Position numbers and translations under genes: made by a program
Part shown: piece after piece, positions 7,404 to 13,007 of the stretch
Layout: each line of letters begins with the position of its first letter
Numbering within the stretch: position 1 is the first letter of the stretch
Notes under the pieces: model-generated
What the model was told of the DNA's origin: nothing
The model's input: the letters and a program-made list of their open reading frames with translations, nothing else
Database searches by the model: none
Assembly: GCA_012517025.1 (NCBI GenBank)
Contig: JAAYVT010000697.1
Coordinates: 1-13,007, forward strand
DNA length: 13,007 nucleotides
Origin: Phyllobacteriaceae bacterium
GTDB taxonomy: Bacteria > Pseudomonadota > Alphaproteobacteria > Rhizobiales > Ancalomicrobiaceae
Direction: 5' to 3'

Positions 7404-9896
7404 TCAGATGAGAAGCGGCTCGGCGTCCTCTTGATCGTCGGGTCCTGCGGCATCCAGCCGGACGACGTAGAAGCGCTCGGACTTTCGAGACACCTTGACG
7501 ACGCGTTGAAGCTTGCCGTTCGAGCGCAGCAGACCCTTCTCGTGAAGCAACCGCCTCGTGGTGACGGTGTCGAGTTCCCGAAGCACCTCGTCCCGCCAGA
7601 CCCTCGGGAGGACCAACCACTCGGTCCCGGCGCCCTCGCCGCGCCTGTAGCCGGCGCGGTCGGCGACGGGGGCGGAGGACGTCCGCCCGCCGGTGGGGAA
7701 GGTCGCGAAGCGAGAAGCCCCGTATCGTTCGATGAAGCTCGTGATGCGATCGATTGCTTCCTGAACCTCATGAGACTCCGAGTCGCCCCGATCCTCCAGC
7801 CAAGCCTCGAAGCATGTCACCGCTGCACCGAGAGCATCGCCCGGCTGCCACGGGAGGACACCGAGTGCGGTCGCCAGCTCACCGGCGTAGCCGACCAGGG
7901 CGAAGGTGTCGGCCGCCCGCCGCACCTGCCCATCGGCACCCGGTGGGACGTGGTCGCGAGCGAACGCGGCGATCGTCGTCCCAGCCTCTCGTACGACTTC
8001 GCCCACTCCCTTCGCGATCAGTCGGCGGACCAACTCCGGACCGGCGGCGCCGTAGTGCGTCCGGGCCGCGTGCTTGAGGGCGTTGGCGAGGTCCTTGGCG
8101 TCACCGCTGGCGCCCCCGTGGTCGAAGGCACCGAAGCCGAGGCCGGCGTCCGCTGGCACCTCCAACAGCCGCACGAGTTGGCCAGCCATCGGACGCTTGC
8201 CCTCCTCCTGCAACTTGTCGCGCAGACGCAGCTCGCCGGTCGACAGGACGAACGCCGTCCAGCTCTGGGGTGTCTGCATCCGACCGTCCTTCGTCGCCCG
8301 GGTCTTTCCTATGCCGGCGATGAGTTGGTAAATGCCGATCCCGACATCGTGAGCTTCGACCTGACCGAGTTCATCGAGGCAGAGCGGCAAGTCCGAGTGC
8401 CTCGCGGCGATGGCCTCGATACCGTTCGACGTACCGCGCCAAGTGTTGACGAACCCGCCGGTCGCACCCCTTCCCCATACGCTCGCGGCGGCTTCGATGC
8501 CGGTGCTCTTACCAGTCGATGACGGACCATAAAGACTGAGGCCGCCGCCTTCGCGTCCGAGCGGCCCGAGGAGGACGCTTGCGAACGCCGCCGATACCAT
8601 CAACATCGGTCGAGAGTGCCCATGGACTAGAGTTCCGACCCCCTGGGACCAGTCGTTCAGGTCTCCCTTTGTGGCAAAGGCAGCGGTCGAAGTACCGGTC
8701 AGGATGACGGGTTCATCGCCGGTGTCGCCGACCGCTTTGTCGGGCAGGACGAACACGGGCCGCCCAGACACGTCGTGCCAGCCGGTACGGTTGACTGAGA
8801 GCACTTTCGGCAGGTCGTCGCAGCCGTTGAGGTAGTCCGCGAGATCGGGGCCCCGGCCCCGCTCCACGCGCAACCCGTCGCTCGCCAAGCTGCCGGTGAG
8901 CTGCGCCGTGGAGGCGTGCAGTTCCTCGGCGGAGACGAGCCTGATTTGGACGCGACCATCAGTGTCGTTCCAACGCAGCAGAGTTCCCCAGTTCCGGCCT
9001 TCCGGAGACCGGGTCGAACCGAGGATCTCGAAAGCGGCGCAGACGAAACTGTCGACGGTGCCGTCCTTCCTGTTGCGCGGCGTGGCGTAGAGTCCGTGTC
9101 CGTCCATCCTGAAGCGACCGTAGGACCGGTAGGCCGGGGGCGCCTTAGCGGCGGCGGTGTACCGCGAAACGACCCGCCGGAGCGCATCGCAGTCCGCCCA
9201 TTCCGCGACCGCGTCGGCAGCATCCCACTTGGGGACCGGCTCGCGCTTCTCGTCCGGGTGGTCGGGCACCGTCGCAGACAGTTGCTCGGCGTCGATGACG
9301 TCGACTGTGCAGACCAGGCCGAAGAGGATCGGGATCAACTCCGAAGCTGCAGCGCGGCCGGGCTTGTCGTTGTCCGGCCAGAGCGTGACATGGCGGCCGG
9401 CGAGGGGGCTGAAGTCCGTCAGACGGACGGCGTTCGCCCCGCCCTGCCAACAGGTCGTGATGCGGGCGGCGAAGATGAGGGCGGCGGCGTCCGTCGCCTT
9501 TTCACCCTCGCAGATTACCACGGGCGCGTCCGCGCGCGCGACGACGTCCGGCAACTTGTACAGGGGGCGCGCGCCGGGCGGGCATTTCCACTGCCAGTGC
9601 TCGCTGCCATCCGCGCGGCGCCAGAGCGAATAAATCCCGAACTCCTTCTTTCCGCTCGGTTTATCGAACCGGCAGACCAAGAACGAGACATTCTCGGGGT
9701 CAGTCATGTAGCGCCAGATCTTGCTCGCGATCCCGAGACGAGGGTGCCGAACCCGCCGCGGAACCGTTGCAACCGGATTCAAAATCGCCATCTCTTCGTC
9801 CTCGGGAGCGACGACCGAGACATCCCCGGTCAAGCGCTCCGCCTCGGTCAGCGGACCGAAACGGTCATCGTCGTTGCGGACAAAACCATCAGTCAT
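7404..9896 (-). CDS. TOPRIM-DUF927 protein (primase/helicase-like) of an integrative element
   Basis: The gene encodes 830 residues. ATG at 9896 is chosen over an upstream GTG because GGAGG lies five bases before it; the start overlaps the stop of the preceding gene. Residues about 125-200 form a TOPRIM domain with VVICEGEKATDAA (Glu at 130) and LWPDNDKPG (172-180), the acidic metal-binding residues of primases. Residues about 260-550 match DUF927, a P-loop module of satellite and plasmid helicases, with Walker A GPSSTGKST (457-465), a Walker B-like LPLCLDEL (503-510) and LSTGE (551-555). The last ~250 residues are less characteristic and end in basic segments. It probably primes and/or unwinds element DNA together with the primase-N-like protein encoded just upstream. 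The long plus-strand open frames across this gene are GC-driven shadows. Confidence 0.9.
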   Translation of the reverse strand: MTDGFVRNDDDRFGPLTEAERLTGDVSVVAPEDEEMAILNPVATVPRRVRHPRLGIASKIWRYMTDPENVSFLVCRFDKPSGKKEFGIYSLWRRADGSEHWQWKCPPGARPLYKLPDVVARADAPVVICEGEKATDAAALIFAARITTCWQGGANAVRLTDFSPLAGRHVTLWPDNDKPGRAAASELIPILFGLVCTVDVIDAEQLSATVPDHPDEKREPVPKWDAADAVAEWADCDALRRVVSRYTAAAKAPPAYRSYGRFRMDGHGLYATPRNRKDGTVDSFVCAAFEILGSTRSPEGRNWGTLLRWNDTDGRVQIRLVSAEELHASTAQLTGSLASDGLRVERGRGPDLADYLNGCDDLPKVLSVNRTGWHDVSGRPVFVLPDKAVGDTGDEPVILTGTSTAAFATKGDLNDWSQGVGTLVHGHSRPMLMVSAAFASVLLGPLGREGGGLSLYGPSSTGKSTGIEAAASVWGRGATGGFVNTWRGTSNGIEAIAARHSDLPLCLDELGQVEAHDVGIGIYQLIAGIGKTRATKDGRMQTPQSWTAFVLSTGELRLRDKLQEEGKRPMAGQLVRLLEVPADAGLGFGAFDHGGASGDAKDLANALKHAARTHYGAAGPELVRRLIAKGVGEVVREAGTTIAAFARDHVPPGADGQVRRAADTFALVGYAGELATALGVLPWQPGDALGAAVTCFEAWLEDRGDSESHEVQEAIDRITSFIERYGASRFATFPTGGRTSSAPVADRAGYRRGEGAGTEWLVLPRVWRDEVLRELDTVTTRRLLHEKGLLRSNGKLQRVVKVSRKSERFYVVRLDAAGPDDQEDAEPLLI
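9766..9781. repeat. 16-bp repeat, copy B (minus-strand TGAATCCGGTTGCAAC)
   Basis: This exact copy of the 16 bases at 7124-7139 lies within the coding sequence for LNPVAT of the TOPRIM-DUF927 protein. Because this copy is coding, the match may be chance. Confidence 0.25.
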
Positions 9897-10215
9897 GCGC
9901 ACCTCCCATGGTTTCGATTCCGAGCATCCGGCTGAGCAGACGCGCGGCCTCGGCCTGGGACGTCTTGGCGATGAAGGCGACGAGCGAGACCGGATCTCCT
10001 CCCCTGTCGTCGGTGGCGAAGTCGGCCCAGCGGCCGGACTTCAGGTTGATCTTGAAGGAGCCGGCCCGGCGATCGAGCCGGGTCGGGTTCTTGGCGACCC
10101 ACTCCGTCCCTTCCCGGCGACCGTCGGGAGCGAGCCGAGCACAGATCGCAGGCAAGTGCGGCAGCGCGGCAGCGTTGATGCGAGCGAAGTCGAGGGAGCG
10201 CGGGGCCTTGGTCAT
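9889..10215 (-). CDS. Small primase-N-like protein, partner of the TOPRIM-DUF927 protein
   Basis: The gene encodes 108 residues. ATG at 10215 overlaps the previous gene's stop in an ATGA arrangement, which fixes the start, and its own stop overlaps the next start by eight bases. The block GSFKINLKSGRW, then DFATDDRGGDPVSLVAFIAK, then a helix QAEAARLLSRMLGI resembles the segment after the zinc finger at the N-terminus of satellite and plasmid primases, which in many elements is fused ahead of TOPRIM. Here it is a separate gene. Only one Cys (in AICARL) is present, so the usual CHC2-type zinc ligands are absent or degenerate. Co-translation with the TOPRIM-DUF927 gene suggests one complex; this is inference. 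Confidence 0.75.
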   Translation of the reverse strand: MTKAPRSLDFARINAAALPHLPAICARLAPDGRREGTEWVAKNPTRLDRRAGSFKINLKSGRWADFATDDRGGDPVSLVAFIAKTSQAEAARLLSRMLGIETMGGAHD

Positions 10216-10628
10216 TCGCCGCCCTCCGGATACCGCGTCTGGCCGAGTTCTTCCCATATGGCCGACGCCGCGCAGAACAGGCGGTCCTGGGCATGGTCCG
10301 CGACGACTTGGAACACGTCGGCGAGGTAGTCCGAGCAGTTCCCCTCCTCGGCTGCGCGCATGAACAGCGCGAGGCCGGCAGACAACGACACGAGAGAGGT
10401 CTTGCGACCGCACATGTCGATGGTCAGGTGCTCGGAGGAGAACTCGCGCGCGACCGTGTCCGACATCTCGCGGCGAACGGACTTCGGATAGCGGGCGGCT
10501 GCGAGCACGTCGCGGGTGACGACGCAGGTTCTGGCTTCCGGCTCGATCAGCCAGACGAACCGAAGGGGACTTGCGTTGACCTTGACGGCAAGAGTCAGAT
10601 GGAACTGAACATCCGGATACTCAAGCAT
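10212..10628 (-). CDS. Unknown protein of the replication operon
   Basis: The gene encodes 138 residues. ATG at 10628 overlaps the end of the AlpA-like gene by eight bases, and the stop overlaps the next start, so it is almost certainly translated as part of the same operon. The sequence begins with a strand-rich segment (VQFHLTLAVKVNASPLRFVWLIEPEARTC), continues with basic and polar helices, and ends in a helical, moderately hydrophobic half (SLVSLSAGLALFMRAAEE, YLADVFQVVADHAQDRLF). I recognise no domain. Its place between the HTH regulator and primase genes suggests an accessory role in element replication or control, without direct evidence. Confidence 0.75.
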   Translation of the reverse strand: MLEYPDVQFHLTLAVKVNASPLRFVWLIEPEARTCVVTRDVLAAARYPKSVRREMSDTVAREFSSEHLTIDMCGRKTSLVSLSAGLALFMRAAEEGNCSDYLADVFQVVADHAQDRLFCAASAIWEELGQTRYPEGGE

Positions 10629-10809
10629 CGTTGGCCACCCCGCTCAACAGACGCTCGATTTCGGAGCACGGGATGAGGGTGCGGCCGGCGATCTTCACCG
10701 ACTTTACGCGGCCATCACGGATCATATTGTAAAGCAGCGAGCGGCTGATCCCGAGCCCGCTGCAGGTCGCTTTGATGCCATATGCGAAGGGATGGTTGGA
10801 CGGGTGCAT
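10621..10809 (-). CDS. AlpA/excisionase-family helix-turn-helix protein
   Basis: The gene encodes 62 residues, the normal size for the family. ATG at 10809 is preceded by GAGGAG at seven bases. The fold is a MerR-like winged helix: GIKATCSGLGISRSLLYNMI forms the HTH, then RDGRVKSVKIAGRTLIPCSEIERLL forms the wing and last helix, the signature of AlpA and excisionase (HTH_17) proteins. Such proteins turn on or steer excision and early genes of satellites and integrative elements by binding near att sites or promoters. Here it is the first gene of a four-gene overlapping operon with primase/helicase genes, as expected for an element switch. The integrase it would work with is not in the window. 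Confidence 0.88.
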   Translation of the reverse strand: MHPSNHPFAYGIKATCSGLGISRSLLYNMIRDGRVKSVKIAGRTLIPCSEIERLLSGVANDA

Positions 10810-10927
10810 GTTTGGCTCCTCAGGTCGATTTCAACAACGAGAGAAGGCCGCATCCGCCCATACATTTGCGACGGCTTGCATTTGTACATCGGCGTTCGCC
10901 GGTAGCCACCTTACGGTCCGGCAAGCC

Positions 10928-10947
10928 ACGCCTGTCGCCTCAGGCGT
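10928..10947. other. Inverted repeat upstream of the AlpA-like gene
   Basis: A 7-bp stem (ACGCCTG / CAGGCGT) with loop TCGCCT lies about 120 bases before the AlpA-like start, in the short region (10810-10987) that must hold the operon promoter. It could be an operator or a weak terminator for the gene to the right. No clear -35/-10 pair is seen. Confidence 0.3.
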
Positions 10948-10970
10948 CGATAAATCGAATTGAGCGCACC

Positions 10971-10988
10971 ATCGGCTGCTGAGCCGAT
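10971..10988 (-). terminator. Possible terminator hairpin after the HicB-like gene
   Basis: Stem ATCGGCT / AGCCGAT (7 bp, 4-base loop) touches the last base of the minus-strand stop codon at 10988-10990. The following bases on that strand are A/T-rich (CAATTCGATTTA) but not a T run, so it is at best a weak intrinsic terminator. Confidence 0.35.
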
Positions 10989-12013
10989 CAGGCCAGCGGG
11001 CCGATAGCCTTCAAGTTTGAAATCATGATCTCAAGAGGAGACGGGCCATTCCCTTGAGTATAGTCTTTATCAACATCATTTTTCAGTCTACGGCTCAAGT
11101 CGGATTCTTGATCGGCCTCAAATGCAAAGCGCTGCTCAAATATATTATTTGAGTTTTCGATATAAAATTCTTTCTGCGGTGCCGCCTTAGGCGGTGATGG
11201 GAAAATTTCGTAGTCAATTGGGCCGTTCTTGCGAGCCGAGATTCTCTCGCTTTCGTAGTACGCCAGCACAGTTCGAACAGAGATCGGCTTGCCATTCTTA
11301 TTCGCTGATATTCCCGCGTTCGCCAGAGCGCCGTGCACCGCCTTACAGGCAGCGTCCCGGGTCATGCCTCGCCGGATCAGAGCTGCGACAGCGCATGCAC
11401 ATTCTATCCGCAAGGCCACATGCTTCGGGCTACCACTTTTCGTGCCCTTGTAAGGATCGACCTTCAGATAAATCGGCTGATTTCCGTCTTTAACTAGCTC
11501 AACATCACCAACAAGCCTATTGATCAGCCACCACAATCTAGAATTTTTGGGGACAAAAATACCAATAAGCCACGAAACCATCTTAATTGCATCAAATATA
11601 TCCTCTTTAGTACTTATAATATTTTGTTCTATGCTCACAATATCCAGGAACCCATATCGCCTAAGTTGTGAAAGCTTCCGGTCAATAATACTCAGTGCCT
11701 GAATTGGGTCGCTTCCAATGCGGTTCACAAGCTCCGGGAACCATTGAGAATGGTGCTTAAATACAATAGGCGGCAAAGCGTCCGCCCTGGGTTGGCGCGG
11801 CTCGATGCCCTTTATATTACACATGTCATAATATTCATCTAGAGTCTTTTCAAATTCTTCATATAACTCAGTAATACTATCCGCCGAAAATTCGATACGA
11901 TGATCGCTCCAGGCGAAATTATAAATGCGCCCGATAATCGTTCCTCGATCGAAATCGATCTCGACGCAAGCCTTATAGCCACGGCATTCAATTACCTGCC
12001 ACTCATTATTCAT
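10988..12013 (-). CDS. HicB-antitoxin-like N-terminus fused to a long unknown C-terminal region
   Basis: The gene encodes 341 residues from ATG 12013, chosen because AAGGC lies about eight to nine bases upstream and the protein then starts exactly where HicB-like proteins do. The frame stays open upstream to a TGA at 12251-12253, so longer forms (TTG 12163, ATG 12082) are possible. Residues about 8-72 follow the HicB fold: GYKACVEIDFDRGTIIGRIY, then IEFSADSITELYEEFEKTLD, then EYYDMCNIKGIEPRQP. The middle (about 85-235) is helical with no known motif. Residues about 235-300 resemble a helical HTH-like segment (AACKAVHGALANAGI, ISVRTVLAYYESERI). No HicA toxin lies beside it. The gene is clearly richer in A+T than its neighbours, suggesting separate acquisition. 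Defence, regulation or toxin-antidote roles are all open. Confidence 0.75.
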   Translation of the reverse strand: MNNEWQVIECRGYKACVEIDFDRGTIIGRIYNFAWSDHRIEFSADSITELYEEFEKTLDEYYDMCNIKGIEPRQPRADALPPIVFKHHSQWFPELVNRIGSDPIQALSIIDRKLSQLRRYGFLDIVSIEQNIISTKEDIFDAIKMVSWLIGIFVPKNSRLWWLINRLVGDVELVKDGNQPIYLKVDPYKGTKSGSPKHVALRIECACAVAALIRRGMTRDAACKAVHGALANAGISANKNGKPISVRTVLAYYESERISARKNGPIDYEIFPSPPKAAPQKEFYIENSNNIFEQRFAFEADQESDLSRRLKNDVDKDYTQGNGPSPLEIMISNLKAIGPLA

Positions 12014-12395
12014 TATTACTGCCTTGAAGATGAGCCCGACGGCTGCGGAGCAGATCTTTTCGAAAGCTACGTCGATGCGCATCCTCCCGCGAACAGTCCG
12101 CAGACCCGCCTCACCGGTGGATTGGACGAATCCATCGATGGGAGCGGCGACCAACTCTTCCAAGACGCGAACAAGGTGGCCAATCGAAAAGTCGGCAAAG
12201 GCGGATTTTCGAGTTGACCGTTCGCCGCTGGCGGGTTGCTTGACGTGGTTTCAGTACGGGGCTCCCCACGGCAGTCGCTGGCGGGCTCACTCCAGCGGGC
12301 AAGGAATGGACGCGGAGGCCGATCATCGCCGAGGCGCCATCGGCAAGGGGTTGGTCACATGCGTCTACGGTACTCCACACGTGACCAGCTTCAAG
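12014..12395. other. Stretch upstream of the HicB-like gene, no separate gene recognised
   Basis: The minus-strand frame of the HicB-like gene is open as far as 12250, but the translated extension has no motif I know and no good ribosome site. Plus-strand frames here are not convincing. The promoter of the HicB-like gene should lie here; no clear boxes are visible. Confidence 0.45.
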
Positions 12396-12420
12396 TGGTG
12401 GGAGAATTGGTGGGAGAAAT
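12396..12420. repeat. Tandem 12/13-bp repeat near the putative att site
   Basis: TGGTGGGAGAAT (12396-12407) is followed directly by TGGTGGGAGAAAT (12408-12420). A third, related GAATTGGTGGAG occurs at the tRNA-3'-end-like fragment (12469-12480). These repeats may be integrase arm-type sites or remnants of repeated insertion at this spot. Confidence 0.4.
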
Positions 12421-12436
12421 CAGTCCCAGAAAAGCA

Positions 12437-12460
12437 AAAACCGCGGAAATCCGCGGTTTT
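12437..12460 (-). terminator. Strong intrinsic terminator, probably of the disrupted tRNA
   Basis: A perfect 10-bp stem, AAAACCGCGG (12437-12446) with CCGCGGTTTT (12451-12460), has loop AAAT. Reading leftwards on the minus strand the stem is followed by a T run, and on the plus strand by TTTTCTT, so it can work in both directions. It lies about 12 bases beyond the CCA end of the tRNA-like fragment on the minus strand, where a tRNA terminator is expected. Confidence 0.75.
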
Positions 12461-12471
12461 CTTGAGGAGAA

Positions 12472-12491
12472 TTGGTGGAGCCAAGGGGATT
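12472..12491 (-). other. tRNA 3'-end fragment, putative attachment-site scar
   Basis: On the minus strand this reads AATCCCCTTGGCTCCACCA, i.e. half of a T-arm, an acceptor-stem strand (TGGCTCC or similar) and CCA. The sequence further 5' on that strand (12492 on) does not continue as a tRNA: there is no TTCGA T-loop, anticodon arm or pairing acceptor strand. Site-specific integrases commonly use tRNA 3' ends and leave a displaced copy. The tRNA identity cannot be told from this piece. No second copy of the core is found elsewhere in the window. Confidence 0.5.
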
Positions 12492-12655
12492 TTCGCGGTT
12501 GCACGAAATTTCCCTTGTATTTCAACGATTCGGCGTCGTGTTCTCGGTGTCTGGTGTAACAGTTTGCGGCTGCATCGCAGCAATCGATCGAACGACGAAC
12601 TCGATGTGGAGTCAATAGGAGATCCGGAACCGATCCGAATTCTTTCGACGGCCTG
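12492..12655. other. Short intergenic stretch between the att-like scar and the toxin gene
   Basis: No gene or convincing control element is visible. The stretch separates the tRNA-like fragment from the 3' end of the minus-strand RelE-like gene. Confidence 0.45.
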
Positions 12656-12946
12656 CTACTCGGACTTTCGACGCTCTGCAACCTTGTATACTTCGTTCCG
12701 CTCGCGCTTGCCGACGGCGACCACCAAGACGAGGACTTCCTTGTCTCGGACCTCGTAGACGAGGCGATAGCCCGCATTCCGCAGCTTGATCTTGTAGCGC
12801 TCTTTCGTCCCGTGCAGCCGCGCCGACGGGATCTTCGGATTATCGACGCGCTCGGCGAGCTTCGTCTTGAACTGTTCGCGCGTGACGTTGTCGAGCTTGC
12901 GCCACTCCTTCAATGCCTCGTCCAGAAAGGCGAGGTCATAGGTCAT
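12656..12946 (-). CDS. relE: RelE/ParE-superfamily toxin (mRNA interferase-like)
   Basis: The gene encodes 96 residues, the usual size of RelE toxins. It starts MTYDLAFLDEALKEWRKLD (helix typical of RelE), continues with NPKIPSARLHGTKERYKIKL and closes with the RelE core LRNAGYRLVYEVRDKEVLVLVVAVGKRERNEVYKVA, including the basic and aromatic residues (K, R, Y) that RelE uses on ribosome-bound mRNA. The start overlaps the end of the upstream antitoxin frame by 11 bases, giving coupled translation in the usual antitoxin-toxin order. It probably cleaves mRNA when the antitoxin is degraded. It may stabilise the mobile region it sits in or act in stress or phage response; that role is inference. 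Confidence 0.9.
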   Translation of the reverse strand: MTYDLAFLDEALKEWRKLDNVTREQFKTKLAERVDNPKIPSARLHGTKERYKIKLRNAGYRLVYEVRDKEVLVLVVAVGKRERNEVYKVAERRKSE

Positions 12947-13007
12947 CGAGCGAGACCTTGTGGACGGCTTGGCCTTCGCGCGCGTCGGCGATGGCGTTCA
13001 GCTCCAG
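12936..13007 (-). CDS. relB: RelB-type antitoxin, C-terminal end only
   Basis: Only the last 23 codons and the stop (12936-12938) are in the window: a polar, charged tail with ELNAIADAREGQ and ending KVSLDDL. The 11-base overlap with the RelE-like gene, the order on the strand and the acidic C-terminus identify it as the partner antitoxin, which would bind and block the toxin and repress the pair's promoter (outside the window). The N-terminal DNA-binding part cannot be seen, so RelB versus another antitoxin family is not settled. Confidence 0.7.
   Translation of the reverse strand: MELNAIADAREGQAVHKVSLDDL

Noticed and set aside
7431..8522. Long plus-strand open frame (363 codons) antisense to the TOPRIM-DUF927 gene
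   Set aside because: It has no domain, is rich in Arg/Gly/Pro and lies wholly across a well-supported minus-strand gene; such frames are common in GC-rich DNA.
8916..9935. Long plus-strand open frame (339 codons) antisense to the TOPRIM region
   Set aside because: Same reason: the opposite strand carries clear TOPRIM motifs, and this frame has no motif or ribosome site.
12014..12250. Longer N-terminus for the HicB-like protein
   Set aside because: The frame is open but lacks a ribosome site and known motifs, while ATG 12013 begins just where HicB-like proteins start and has a ribosome site. The longer form is possible but less likely.
12236..12559. Plus-strand open frame over the terminator and tRNA-like fragment, ending in WWSQG
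   Set aside because: WWSQG is the usual false translation of a tRNA 3' end read on the wrong strand; the frame also crosses a strong hairpin.

Overview
The window looks like an accessory (genomic island) stretch of a GC-rich proteobacterium, most likely an alphaproteobacterium. That is an inference from base composition, the DUF4236/SH3 protein, the style of the satellite-type replication genes and LacI-type palindromes. No housekeeping gene is visible, so the species cannot be named. Four blocks can be separated.

Block 1 (1-3601): A long minus-strand reading frame, open from about 2387 to the left edge, encodes a SIR2-domain protein of the kind found in anti-phage defence. It has no stop in the window and is cut off at its 3' end. 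To its right lies a decayed plus-strand alpha/beta-hydrolase gene (2530-2801) with three stop codons and a frameshift. A gene-free stretch follows with three perfect or near-perfect palindromes, two of which overlap and resemble LacI-family operators. Then comes a small exported cysteine-containing protein (3176-3601, minus).

Block 2 (3602-6622): About 770 bases hold no recognisable gene. Next is a plus-strand DUF4236 / transmembrane / SH3 protein whose frame is broken by one base at a G run. After it lies a second, shorter remnant of an alpha/beta hydrolase like the one in block 1.

Block 3 (6623-12013): This is a minus-strand module resembling the replication core of a phage satellite or integrative element. 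An AlpA/excisionase-type HTH protein, an unknown protein, a primase-N-like small protein and a TOPRIM-DUF927 helicase-like protein overlap one another by 7-8, 4 and 8 bases, so they are probably one translationally coupled operon. Downstream are 9-bp repeats arranged as a large inverted repeat (candidate origin or control site), then a winged-helix-like protein. Upstream of the AlpA-like gene sits a visibly A+T-richer gene encoding a HicB-antitoxin-like N-terminus fused to a long unknown C-terminus, with no HicA toxin beside it. It is a good cargo-gene candidate.

Block 4 (12014-13007): This holds an intrinsic terminator, a 19-base fragment matching the 3' end of a tRNA (a probable attachment-site scar) and a RelBE-type toxin-antitoxin pair whose antitoxin runs off the right edge. 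No integrase, complete tRNA, rRNA or CRISPR array is visible.

Taken together, the window reads as stacked or partly decayed mobile elements carrying defence-type cargo (SIR2 protein, HicB-like fusion, RelBE) around one apparently intact replication module.
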